From assembly GCA_050741915.1 (NCBI GenBank), contig JBOGEX010000109.1:1-38852 (forward strand): a stretch of DNA of 38,852 nt, given 5' to 3'. Below the pieces are notes generated by a model. That model did not search any database, was not told where the DNA came from, and worked only from the letters and a program-made list of their open reading frames with translations. Both the position numbers and the translations under genes were made by a program. Below, in pieces: positions 9,223-17,627 of the stretch; position 1 is the first letter of the stretch; each line of letters starts with the position of its first letter. Origin of the DNA: JACCTH01 sp050741915 (GTDB lineage: Bacteria > Actinomycetota > Acidimicrobiia > Spongiisociales > ZC4RG35).

Positions 9223-9300
9223 AGATTTCCGGGTGCCTATTGGTGCCAAAACCGCCTTCTGTGCATGCGGTTGTCAACGTTGAGCTTTTCGGGTCTCCCA
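9223..9300 (+). repeat. Integrase-flank repeat, copy A (GGTGCC direct repeats)
   Basis: Immediately after the integrase stop there are two GGTGCC units (9232-9237, 9242-9247). A roughly 60-base segment follows (CCAAAACCGCCTTCTGTG..., TCAACGTTGAGC) that matches copy B at 13991-14080 with a few differences. No tRNA half follows this copy. The repeats are plausible integrase arm-binding sites, which is inference. Confidence 0.65.
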
Positions 9301-9690
9301 CCCGAAATAGCCATGGATTGCCGAGGCGGCGAGCCACAACCAGCGGGTGCTGGCTTGCTCGACGAGCAGTGCTCCTTGAAGAGGCGCAGCGCGTGGAAAA
9401 GTTACGTCCTCAAGACCCACCGCCCGCGCAGCCCTCTTCCAGACGCGTTGACGCCATCGGTTCGGGCTGATCATTTCCCCCATGTGGAGAAGATCGCTCT
9501 CCGGGGTCGTCCGACCCAGCAGGCGCAACCACGAAGCTAGAAGTACCTCCGGCCGTCCGCGTCGTCAACATCGGAAGGGCTGACCGAGGGTCGAGGGTAA
9601 CGGTCGCGCGGGTTCCTCACACCCCACCGAAGGAGAAACGACTGCACGAGCGTGGCGTGGTTACCCGATACCCTCGCCTGATCCTCTGAT
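9301..9690. other. Intergenic stretch, no gene recognised
   Basis: Open frames exist on both strands (for example 9265-9540 plus and 9537-9794 minus), but none gives a recognisable protein. They lie between an integrase scar and the 3' end of the MOSC gene. Probably decayed element sequence. Confidence 0.4.
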
Positions 9691-10350
9691 TCAAGGCTCA
9701 GGTGTCCTGAGGAGGGACCGCGTAGCGGCGCGGCGCCAACCGTGAGGCACTCTCGCGTCTGCTGCGGCGGCGCGCAGGACGTGCTCGGACACATCGTCGT
9801 CGACGAGCGATCCGATCGTCACCGCCGGAGGCTCGGTGGGCGACACAAGAATCGCGTCGCCCTGGGTCACTGCTCCGGGGACGATGATTCGTAGGTAGAC
9901 GCCCGGACGCTGGGCTGCGGCGAAGCGTTCGGGGAACGTTTCGTCGTCTATGCGTATCCCGAGCTTGAAGCATGGCGATCTGGGCTGAGCCACTTCCAGC
10001 ACCGCGGAGCCGACGTACCACCGGTCACCGATTTGACACGCGCTGAGGTCGATCCCGGTCGTGGTGAGGTTCTCTCCGAAGGTGCCAGGGGTGAGCGGGC
10101 CGGTCGACGTTGACCACCAGTCGTAGTCCTCGGCGGCGTAGGCGTAGACCGCCTTGTCGGCGCCGCCATGGACGCGGCGGTCGGCTTGTTCGTCTCCCAC
10201 GAGATTCTCCCCCTCGATTCTGACCGAGCCCTCTAAAGGTTCCATCCAGATCGCCGTCGTCACCTGCCGGCCGCGCCACTCGATAGTGCGCGGTCGGCCG
10301 ACGTTGACGGAGAGAAGGGCCGGGAAGCTGCCGCTTGTCGCAGCTTCCAT
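9691..10350 (-). CDS. MOSC domain protein (YiiM-like)
   Basis: 219 residues from the ATG at 10350. The MOSC core is visible: VGRPRTIEWRGRQVTTAI near the start, then VHGGADKAVYAYAAEDYDWW, PGTFGENLTTTGIDL and QPRSPCFKLGIRI, which contains the conserved MOSC cysteine. MOSC proteins handle molybdenum-cofactor-bound sulfur or, in the YiiM branch, detoxify N-hydroxylated compounds. An open extension to 10503 overlaps the neighbouring gene and lacks family similarity, so the shorter start is preferred. Substrate unknown. Confidence 0.85.
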   Translation of the reverse strand: MEAATSGSFPALLSVNVGRPRTIEWRGRQVTTAIWMEPLEGSVRIEGENLVGDEQADRRVHGGADKAVYAYAAEDYDWWSTSTGPLTPGTFGENLTTTGIDLSACQIGDRWYVGSAVLEVAQPRSPCFKLGIRIDDETFPERFAAAQRPGVYLRIIVPGAVTQGDAILVSPTEPPAVTIGSLVDDDVSEHVLRAAAADARVPHGWRRAATRSLLRTPEP

Positions 10351-10370
10351 CCCAGAACGTGAGGGTGCGT

Positions 10371-10940
10371 TCAGGACGGCCGACCCCGCGCGTAGTGGGC
10401 TGCGGCTTTGGCCCGGTTTCCGCACGTCGTCATGTCGCACCATCGCCGACGCCGGCTCTTGCTTAGGTCCAGGAATAGGAGCTCGCAGGCGGGGTTGGCA
10501 CACTTCCGGATGAGCCGCCGATCGTGGCGGAAGATATCGACAACGGAGGTAACGATGTCCAGGCGAAGCTGCGCCGCCCCTGTCGACGCCACCCAGGACA
10601 CGACATCCGTGGAGGAGAGATCCACGACCAACGAGCCCGGCTGCTCGCGAAGGACCCTGTTCAATGCATTCGTCGCGTCGGCGTCGGGCGTAGCCGGCTC
10701 GAGCACGGCGCGGAGCGCGGCTCGAAGCCGATGCACGAAGCGGATCGACCGCTCCGCTTCCGCGCCGGAAATGGCGGCCGGGTCGATCTCGCTCGTCACC
10801 CCGGCGAGTGGCACCCAGCGGATCAAGGCGTCCAGGTCGGACAGCAGATCGAGACGACGACCCCCGACGACCGGCTCCGTGTTGCAGAGATCCGTCGCGG
10901 GATGGTTACCGATCCAAAGGCAACCTGCCGACTCCGACAT
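10371..10940 (-). CDS. ABATE/CGNR zinc-finger protein, putative regulator
   Basis: About 189 residues from the ATG at 10940 (an ATG at 10976 would add 12). The C-terminus is a CGNR zinc finger: CANPAC, then RRRRWCDMTTCGNRAKAAAHYAR. The N-terminal part resembles the ABATE (stress-induced transcription regulator) domain, with WIGNHPATDLCNT at the start. Such proteins are thought to bind DNA through the finger. It ends 20 bases before the MOSC start, so the two may be cotranscribed. Divergent from the broken hydrolase gene at 11285. Confidence 0.85.
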   Translation of the reverse strand: MSESAGCLWIGNHPATDLCNTEPVVGGRRLDLLSDLDALIRWVPLAGVTSEIDPAAISGAEAERSIRFVHRLRAALRAVLEPATPDADATNALNRVLREQPGSLVVDLSSTDVVSWVASTGAAQLRLDIVTSVVDIFRHDRRLIRKCANPACELLFLDLSKSRRRRWCDMTTCGNRAKAAAHYARGRPS

Positions 10941-10948
10941 GACACTAA

Positions 10949-11025
10949 CCGTATAACCCAAGATCACCGGTTGCAAAGTGGGAGCTCAGGTGCCTAACCT
11001 GAAAATATCATTATTCCGGTTATAC
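10949..11025. promoter_or_regulatory. Inverted 8-bp repeat in divergent promoter region
   Basis: GTATAACC (10951-10958) and its exact reverse complement GGTTATAC (11018-11025) lie 59 bases apart, just upstream of the CGNR gene. CC/GG extend the similarity on one side. This could be a pair of operator half-sites for the CGNR protein, or a chance pair of TATAAC-like -10 elements. The rest of 11026-11284 holds no gene that I recognise. Confidence 0.35.
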
Positions 11026-11284
11026 CTCGAGTGACTCGCTCCCTCATCCCGCCTCCGGAGACGAGCGGCCCCACCGCCTTCGTCGCCGGCACAACCACTG
11101 GCGAACTGGTGACCTGGCCCGAGGAAGCCTCCGGAGGCGCCGGAGTCGGTCTACTTCGAGGATCCGTTGCGGCTTCGAACAGATATTGGGCGGCTGAGCC
11201 GCCAGCCGCCGCGTCCGCGAATTGGGCCGGGACCCGAGCCGTCCGCGTCACATCCGGCGTAGATAGTCAACGATTGGAGGATCT

Positions 11285-12157
11285 ATGACGACGTTCCACG
11301 CGGCGCAGGTAGAAGGACTGAGTGTGTTCTACCGCCAAGCCGGCAACGAGGCACATCCGAAGCTGCTGCTGCTTGGTGGCTTTCCGTCCTCGTCCCATCA
11401 GTTCCGCAATCTGATTCCGGCATTGGCCAACCGCTTCCACGTCCTGTCGCTGGACTATGCGGGCTTCGGGAACACCGACATGCCGGACCCGGGCGAGTGG
11501 GACTACACGTTCGACCACCTCACCTAAATCGTTGACGGTTTGCTGGAGGAGGTCGGCTTCACCGGCCGGATGGGCATCTACATGCAGGACTACGGCGGGC
11601 CGATCGGCAACCGCCTTGTCGCCCGTCACCCTGACTGGTCGGCCTGGCAGGTCATCCAGAACGCCAACTCCTACGAAGTCGGCTTCACCGAGGCCTGGGA
11701 CGGCATCCGGCATAAGTTGTGGGTGGATCGCTCGCCCAAGACCGAGGCCCCGCTTGAGGCGTTCCTGCAGCCCAAAACCGTCAAGGCGATCTACACAACC
11801 GGGCACCCGGACCCTTCGAGGATCAGCCCCGACAACTGGAACGTCGACCTGTTCTTCCTCGCCCGCCCAAACGCCCACCGCGTGCAGCTCGACCTCTTCT
11901 ATGACTACCGCAAGAACGCCGAGCTCTATCCGATGTGGCAGGCGTCGCTGCGCGAGAACCAGCCGTTGACGCTGATCTTCTGGGGTCAAGGGGACATCTT
12001 CTTCACCCCGGAAGGAGGCGAGGCATACCTGCGGGATCTACCGGACGCCACGCTTGTGCGCCTGGATTCCGGTCATTTCGCCGTCGAGGACTGCCTCGAG
12101 GAAATCGCCAATGGCATCGTGAGCTTCTACGACGAGCACGCGAGGCCCGGCGGTTGA
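11285..12157 (+). pseudogene. Alpha/beta hydrolase (epoxide hydrolase/haloalkane dehalogenase-like) with one in-frame stop
   Basis: An ATG at 11285 with GGAGG six bases upstream starts a typical hydrolase (GGFPSSSHQFRNLIPALA, DYAGFGNTDMP). The frame meets TAA at 11525-11527, then continues in the same frame to 12157. The second part has the nucleophile motif MQDYGGPIG, in which Asp replaces Ser as in epoxide hydrolases and haloalkane dehalogenases, and ends with SGHFAVED supplying the catalytic His. Full length would be about 290 residues. The stop could come from a single C-to-T change of CAA, from suppression, or from a sequencing error. No other damage is seen. Confidence 0.85.
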
Positions 12158-12235
12158 ACGAGCCGCACCGGGCGGAGCACTCGTCGGCCATGTCGCCGCG
12201 CGCGTCGATGACACGCACGCCCGGTCACCGAGGCG

Positions 12236-12946
12236 TTGGTCGCCCACGCTCATCTGCTCGGCGCCGACCCAGCTCTGGCGACCCTGGTCGAGGCGGACGG
12301 CGTTGTCGATGCGTATACCTGGGTTGGGGAGGAGGTGGCCGGCGACGATCTGTTGGCGGGCCTCACACTGCACATCGTCGGTCAGCAGATCAGCGTGGCC
12401 GCGGCGCTGTCCATCTTCCGGCGACTGAGGATGGGTCTCGGTGGCGAGATCACGGCATCGGGCCTCGCTGCAATTGAAACCGATGCGTTGCGTGGTGTGG
12501 GGCTCAGCGGAACCAAGGCGAGAGCGTTGGTGCAACTCGGACGTCGGATCGCGGACGGCCACATCAGTCTGGGCAACCTGGCGGCACAGCCCGACGCCGA
12601 CGTCATCTCCGCGCTCGTGATGGAGCAAGGAATCGGCCCGTGGACGGCACAGACGTTCCTCCTTCACCAATTTCGCCGGCCGGACGTCCTCCCCGTCGGT
12701 GACGTGGGGATCCGCGAGGCGATCGCACAATTGGACGGTCTTGCGGATCGACCGTCGAAAGCGCCTGCTCTAGAACGCGGGACGATGTGGGGTCCATATC
12801 GCTCCTACGCGGCCGCACACCTATGGCGATCCCTCCGCGCGCGCGGACGGGCCAACGGTCCGCTCGCGATGGCGGCCTGCCATGACGCAGCCACCAACCG
12901 ACTCAACCCGGCTCGAGCGGATTTTGGGCGTTCGGCTCGCCGATGA
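12236..12946 (+). CDS. DNA-3-methyladenine glycosylase, AlkA-like (HhH-GPD)
   Basis: 236 residues. The helix-hairpin-helix segment reads LRGVGLSGTKARALVQLGRRI, followed by GIGPWTAQTFLL and the catalytic Asp in LPVGDVGI. These are the hallmarks of HhH-GPD base-excision glycosylases that remove alkylated purines. A TTG at 12236 is the only usable start, because an in-frame stop lies at 12209-12211. Family members often begin somewhat earlier, so the extreme N-terminus may be missing. The 3' end overlaps the next gene by 65 bases. Confidence 0.85.
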   Translation: MVAHAHLLGADPALATLVEADGVVDAYTWVGEEVAGDDLLAGLTLHIVGQQISVAAALSIFRRLRMGLGGEITASGLAAIETDALRGVGLSGTKARALVQLGRRIADGHISLGNLAAQPDADVISALVMEQGIGPWTAQTFLLHQFRRPDVLPVGDVGIREAIAQLDGLADRPSKAPALERGTMWGPYRSYAAAHLWRSLRARGRANGPLAMAACHDAATNRLNPARADFGRSARR

Positions 12947-13292
12947 CGCAATACGTCAGTGGCCACAAAGCGGTGAAGCAATCGAGGGAAGGGCTCGCAT
13001 CGGCGAGGTCGAGACCCACTTCGAAGGCCTTCAACTCGCGGTAGGTCGACGACATGCCTGCGGCGGCACCCTCATAGTCGAATGGAGCGCGGACTACGGC
13101 GACGGTCGCGTCTATCGGAACATCACCGTTGCCGACCTGCGAGACGGACGAGTAACACACGCCACGGACAACTGGGGTGAACCGTTCGAGCTGCCCAAAT
13201 GGAGGGAGTCCCTTGCTCAGGTGCTCGACATGCCGCCGCACGGCATCTGGCCGGCAGTGGACGTTCTTCGAGGCGACGACGACGCGCTCTGA
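12882..13292 (+). CDS. NTF2-like / SnoaL-like protein
   Basis: 136 residues with the NTF2-like pattern: a helical start (FGRSA-like counterpart absent, ADDAIRQWPQSGEAIEGRARIGE), the strand-rich GGTLIVEWSADYGDGRVYRNITVADLRDGRVTHATDNWGEPFE, and a WRE ending. Members of this fold include small-molecule isomerases, hydrolases and binding proteins; the ligand cannot be inferred. It overlaps the end of the glycosylase gene, suggesting cotranscription. Confidence 0.8.
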   Translation: MTQPPTDSTRLERILGVRLADDAIRQWPQSGEAIEGRARIGEVETHFEGLQLAVGRRHACGGTLIVEWSADYGDGRVYRNITVADLRDGRVTHATDNWGEPFELPKWRESLAQVLDMPPHGIWPAVDVLRGDDDAL

Positions 13293-13954
13293 GCGCAGAG
13301 CAGCGAACACCATACCGGCCTCTTGCCACTCGCACCTCCTTATTCAATGGTTTTCCTCACCGTTTCATAGATGCATTCAGCGGAAGGGGATCGCTGAATC
13401 TTCCAGCGAGTCCGCTGCTGCAAGGGAATGTGGGGAGTGGTGATCCGGACAACCGGCCCGTCTAGATCTCGGAAGGCTTCCTCAGCAACGATGGAGGAGA
13501 TCTAGGCTCAATCGACGAACGCAGAGGCCGCCTTCCCGCCGCGGTTTCACTACACGGTTAACGCCGAACGTCTCTTCGGATCACCCTCAAAAAAGCTCTT
13601 CTGCCTGAGAGTGTTCGCCGATCGGTTCCGATAGCCGCGGCGGACCGCCCGGTACGTGGAAACGAGCCGGACGGTCTCGTTGAATGCTTCCGCACCGTTG
13701 ACCAGGCCAGCGGCTCGTAGACGTCGAGGGCCATCATGCCGGCTTTGACTCTTCTGTCCGCTCGGTGAAATCTCAGAGATATGGTCTGCGATCGCATCCG
13801 GCCAGCTCCGGGCCCGAATCGGGGATTGGAGAGGTCACAAGGTGCTCAACACACCGGGTGGACGGTTGTTGTGGTGTTTCGAGTGGTTGGGCCGTTCGGA
13901 TCCGAAAGACGATCTGCTTCGGAAGCTTGAGAAGGAGCGCGAACCTGGTTTCCG
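13293..13954. other. Long stretch without a defensible gene
   Basis: Over 600 bases with only weak signals. On the minus strand (13558-13797) pieces such as FNETVRLVSTYRAVRRGYRN in one frame loosely recall a transposase end, but no family can be named. The plus-strand open frame from 13765 runs into integrase-flank and half-tRNA sequence and is not a real gene. Decayed mobile DNA is the likeliest content. Confidence 0.4.
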
Positions 13955-14150
13955 AGGCGAATCATACGGGCGCTGAAGGGCTCGGTTCCTGGTGCCAATC
14001 CTGGTGCCTCTTGGTGACAAAACCGCGTTCTGTGATTGTCGTCGTCAACGTTGAGCGTTTCGGTTTGCCACCGGAATTCGCCTTATGTTGCTTAGCTTTT
14101 CTGACACACCGAGCTATGTCGGGGGGACATCGAGGTACAAGTGCCTGTTT
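13955..14150 (+). repeat. Integrase-flank repeat, copy B
   Basis: Starts with a scrap of integrase 3' end (GAATCATACGGGCGCTGAAGG, 13958-13978, matching the IERALKG region of copy A). GGTGCC-type units follow at 13991, 14003 and 14013, then the segment shared with copy A (AAAACCGCGTTCTGTG..., TCAACGTTGAGCG). The part from about 14085 (TCGCCTTATGTTGCTTAGC) matches copies C and D and leads directly into the tRNA half. Confidence 0.7.
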
Positions 14151-14195
14151 CCATGGCATGCAAGGGGTCAGGGGTTCAAATCCCCTCAGCTCCAC
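14151..14195 (+). repeat. 3' half of tRNA-Ala(GGC): attachment-site remnant 1
   Basis: The sequence from CCATGGCATGCAAGG to CAGCTCCAC is the 3' part of tRNA-Ala(GGC). It includes the anticodon loop ATGGCAT (anticodon GGC), anticodon-stem 3' strand GCAAG, variable loop GGGTC, T stem AGGGG/CCCCT around loop TTCAAAT, acceptor CAGCTCC and A73. The 5' half is absent, so this is not a functional tRNA but an att site left by an integrated element. The 45 bases differ from the second copy at 37889 at one T-loop position only. Confidence 0.85.
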
Positions 14196-14312
14196 TTTCC
14201 GAAACCCCAGTCGCCACCCATGCCAGACGCCATCCCCCCGAGGCGGAGCCCGAAGCGTGGAGACGTCAGCCTCGAGCCCGACCGGTGAGACCAGCAACGA
14301 CCCGGGCAGCCA

Positions 14313-14541
14313 GTGCTGCGAAAGGTCGACTCGTCGGGGAACATCAGCTTCGCCGCTACCAACTACCGGGTCGGGAATGCTCACCGCCGTCAGCAGGTCG
14401 AAGTCCGGGTGGTGGGCGAACCGTCGAGATCTCACGGTGCGACCGCTCCGAGTCCACCCGGTCAAACATGACACGGTCAAGGCCCACGGCGCCTTCGCCA
14501 ACCCGGGAGGCAAAGCCGACCGGATCAACGCCGCCTCCTAA
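14313..14541 (+). pseudogene. C-terminal remnant of an IS481-like transposase, frameshifted
   Basis: One frame reads RKVDSSGNISFAATNYRVGN then AHRRQQVEVRVVG. After frame changes it continues as RTVEIS and then LRVHPVKHDTVKAHGAFANP, GGKADRINAAS, stopping at 14539-14541. Together this resembles the C-terminal beta-barrel end of actinobacterial IS481/IS21-type transposases. At least one frameshift is needed and the catalytic core is absent, so it is inactive. Confidence 0.65.
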
Positions 14542-14738
14542 ACCTGCGGTGAGTGTCGTGTAGGAGGCGGAGCCAAACTGTCGCCCGGGTACCGAGACTT
14601 GACAGAGGTGCCAGTGGTTAGGATTGTGCTGGGCATTCGTTGTTCGAATTGACGGCTTGAGAAGTGCGCTTGACCGTCAGTGAGTCGTCGATGGCCAAGA
14701 CGCCGATGACGCATGTTCCGTTGGCATGTCTGGTTCCA

Positions 14739-14880
14739 TCAGTCGAGTGATTCCTCGGCAGGGATCAGCGCTCGCCGGCCGAGATGCACACGGCGCAGTA
14801 GATGCTGTCCGATCAGGCTATACAGCGTCGAGCGTGAAACGCCAAGGAGATCACACGTAGTCGATTGCTCCCGATCACGC
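14739..14880 (-). pseudogene. Excisionase (HTH_17) remnant near attachment site 1
   Basis: The minus-strand frame carries CDLLGVSRSTLYSLIGQHLL followed by RRVHLGRRALIPAEESLD and stops at 14739-14741. This is the winged-helix excisionase/MerR-like HTH pattern that usually sits next to a phage-type integrase. The N-terminal beginning has no family similarity and overlaps the 5' side of the next plus-strand gene, so it is truncated. Its orientation fits an element whose integrase lay between it and the half-tRNA. Confidence 0.7.
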
Positions 14881-14922
14881 TCGATCGCTCTGGCGGGTGT
14901 TGCTCTGCTTGCAGTCGGCACC

Positions 14923-15552
<630 letters not shown>

Positions 15553-15663
15553 ACGAGTAGCGATGACGAGTCCCGCGGACGAGTGGCCGCTTGCATGATC
15601 TGGCATCGCAGATCCTGGCCCGTAGGCGTTTTCGTTCCCCCGGCTTCGGGATCTGACCCTTCT

Positions 15664-16179
15664 TCATCCAAGCCCCAGCGAGCGTAGGAGGGGATTCTCT
15701 GCATTCGCCCACCATGTAGCGATCTTCTCGTCGACCCGGTCGATGTCCCTGTCGACGAGGAAAAACGATCTGGTCGGCATGGTCGCGCCGAGTTCGATGA
15801 GGACCGGGCGCAGTTGTGTCTCGGGCGCGAGGTGGTGAATGGGCGAGGCTCCCAGCATCACTGGGACGGCGACTACGCCAGCGAGGCCGTCGGATCCGTA
15901 TCGGTCGAGGAAGGCCTTGAGGAGCCCCGTGAAGCTCGCCTTGTAAGTAGGCGAGGCGATGATGGCTAGGTCCGACGACGCCAAAGCAAGGAGGTACTCG
16001 TTCACCTTGGTGGAGTCCCGGTTGAACAGGAGCGGGGCTACCTCGGCGAGTTCGAACTGTGAGATCTCGGCGACACCTGTGCTCTCGGCCACCTTCTCAG
16101 CGACTGCGATCGCGGCACGGCTGGTCCGTCCGCCGGGTGACGGGTTCCCGACCACGACAACGATCGTCAGGTCGCTCAC
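15664..16179 (-). CDS. NADPH-dependent FMN reductase (SsuE/MsuE-like)
   Basis: 171 residues with a flavodoxin-like fold. The FMN-phosphate loop is GNPSPGGRTSRAA near the N-terminus, followed by ASPTYKASFTGLLKAFLDR, typical of the SsuE/MsuE group. Such enzymes supply FMNH2 to two-component monooxygenases. It lies 26 bases after the flavin-dependent monooxygenase gene on the same strand, so it is almost certainly that enzyme's reductase. GTG start at 16179, preceded by GGAGAAG. It is the last gene of the sulfur-type operon. Confidence 0.9.
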   Translation of the reverse strand: MSDLTIVVVVGNPSPGGRTSRAAIAVAEKVAESTGVAEISQFELAEVAPLLFNRDSTKVNEYLLALASSDLAIIASPTYKASFTGLLKAFLDRYGSDGLAGVVAVPVMLGASPIHHLAPETQLRPVLIELGATMPTRSFFLVDRDIDRVDEKIATWWANAENPLLRSLGLG

Positions 16180-16205
16180 CTTCTCCAGGATCTCCGTTGC
16201 CGTGC

Positions 16206-17627
16206 TTATGGGGCTGCCACTTTCTCCGGCTCCGGCAGATCCGTGGTGGCTGCACTGCTGGCGAACTCGCCCCGGTGACGCGCTGCGGGGTGGGTCCTGG
16301 GGAGGAGCGGACCGACACCGGGGAAGAGACGCTCCCGCAACGTGCCCTCCGGATAGGACGTCCGGTACACCCTCCTGCGTTGCAGTTCGGGGATGAGCAG
16401 TTCGACGATGTCGGTGAATGTCCCCGGGGAGAGATATTGGATAACGTTGAACCCGTCGACGTCGGTGGTTTCGATGATCGCCTCGAGCCGGTCGGCGACC
16501 TGTTCGGGGGTCCCCGAGACGAAGAACTCGTCATGTCGGGGATTCGCTAGAGATTCGAGGATCGCCCTGGCCCCGTGGTCCTCGGTTCGTTTGGCGTACT
16601 CCTCCTCGAACGACTCGACGTGGCCGCGGCGGGTGAACTTGATGACCTGGTCGGGAGCGACCTTGGCGATGTCTATCCCAGAGCCTCCGCCGATGAAGGC
16701 CAGATAGCCCTCGATGTCGCGGTAGGAGAACAGGTCTTCGGCCTTGCGGTCGGCCTCGGCTTCTGTTTCGCCGAGCACGATGGTCACTCCCACGAACGCC
16801 TTGACGGCGTCGCGGCCGCGGCCGTTCTCCTCGGTCAGGTCTCGAATGTCGCGGACGTTGCCGGCGACCCGGTCGAGGGTGCGTGATGCGACGAAGACTC
16901 CTTCGGCATGTCTCGCTGCGAAGGCCTTGCCCTGATCGGACGAACCGGCCTGATAGATGACCGGGGTGCGTTGCGGGCTGGGTTCGGAGAGATGCGGCCC
17001 GTCGACGGTGAAGAAACGTCCCTTGTGTCCGATCTCGTGGACCTTGCGCGGGTCGGTGTAGCGGCCGGTGGCAACGTCACGTTCCACTGAGTCGTCTTCC
17101 CAGGATCCCTCCCACAGCTTGTAGGAGACTTCCAGGAACTCCTCGGCCAGCTCGTAGCGGTCGTCGTGACGGACCTGGTCGTCGAGTCCGAAGTTGCGGG
17201 CGGCGTCGGGGAGGTACCCGGTGACCACGTTCCAGGCCACTCTGCCCTTGGTGAGGTGGTCGAGCGTCGAGAACCGTCTCGCATTCCCGAACGGAGGCTC
17301 ATATGTGGTGGTGAAAGTCACGGCATAGCCCAGGTGCTCAGTCACCGCCGCCATTGCCGGAACGATGAGGAACGGGTCGTTGTTGGGCACCTGTACTCCG
17401 CGCTCCACCGCCGTGTCCCTGCTGCCCTTGTAGACGTCGTAAGTCCCGACCACATCGGCGATGAACATTGCGTCGAACAGCCCCCGCTCGAGCAGCTTGG
17501 CAGTCTCGATCCAGTAGTCGATGTCCGTGTACTGGTGTCTCCGGTTCTCCGGATGTGCCCAGATCCCGTGATTGATGTGCCCAACGGTGTTCATCTCGAA
17601 CCCGTTGAGGATGAGTTCCTTGCTCAT
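16206..17627 (-). CDS. FMNH2-dependent monooxygenase, DmoA/NtaA/SnaA/DszA family
   Basis: 473 residues, the normal length for the NtaA/SnaA/DszA branch of luciferase-like (TIM-barrel) monooxygenases. Characteristic segments are FDAMFIADVVGTYDVYKGS, VTFTTTYEPPFGNARRFSTL, DHLTKGRVAWNVVTGYLPDA, LWEGSWEDDSV and SEPSPQRTPVIYQAG. The pattern is especially close, from memory, to dimethylsulfide monooxygenase DmoA. Family members oxidise sulfides, sulfones or aminopolycarboxylates, with FMNH2 from a partner reductase. The start ATG overlaps the ATPase stop by four bases. The context points to release of sulfur from an organosulfur compound. Confidence 0.9.
   Translation of the reverse strand: MSKELILNGFEMNTVGHINHGIWAHPENRRHQYTDIDYWIETAKLLERGLFDAMFIADVVGTYDVYKGSRDTAVERGVQVPNNDPFLIVPAMAAVTEHLGYAVTFTTTYEPPFGNARRFSTLDHLTKGRVAWNVVTGYLPDAARNFGLDDQVRHDDRYELAEEFLEVSYKLWEGSWEDDSVERDVATGRYTDPRKVHEIGHKGRFFTVDGPHLSEPSPQRTPVIYQAGSSDQGKAFAARHAEGVFVASRTLDRVAGNVRDIRDLTEENGRGRDAVKAFVGVTIVLGETEAEADRKAEDLFSYRDIEGYLAFIGGGSGIDIAKVAPDQVIKFTRRGHVESFEEEYAKRTEDHGARAILESLANPRHDEFFVSGTPEQVADRLEAIIETTDVDGFNVIQYLSPGTFTDIVELLIPELQRRRVYRTSYPEGTLRERLFPGVGPLLPRTHPAARHRGEFASSAATTDLPEPEKVAAP

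Noticed and set aside
11031..11288. An 85-codon frame in the divergent promoter region
   Set aside because: Pro/Ala/Gly-rich with no family resemblance. It runs into the start of the hydrolase gene and covers its ribosome-binding site.
13558..13797. Possible transposase end on the minus strand
   Set aside because: The fragment recalls several transposase tails but fits none well enough to name.
13962..14528. Minus-strand frame containing VELRGFEPLTPCMPW
   Set aside because: This phrase is the classic false translation of the antisense strand of a tRNA 3' half. The same happens at 37694-38248.
13765..14541. A 258-codon plus-strand open frame
   Set aside because: It crosses integrase scrap, GGTGCC repeats, the half-tRNA and a frameshifted transposase end. 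Its peptide follows these DNA features, not a protein family.
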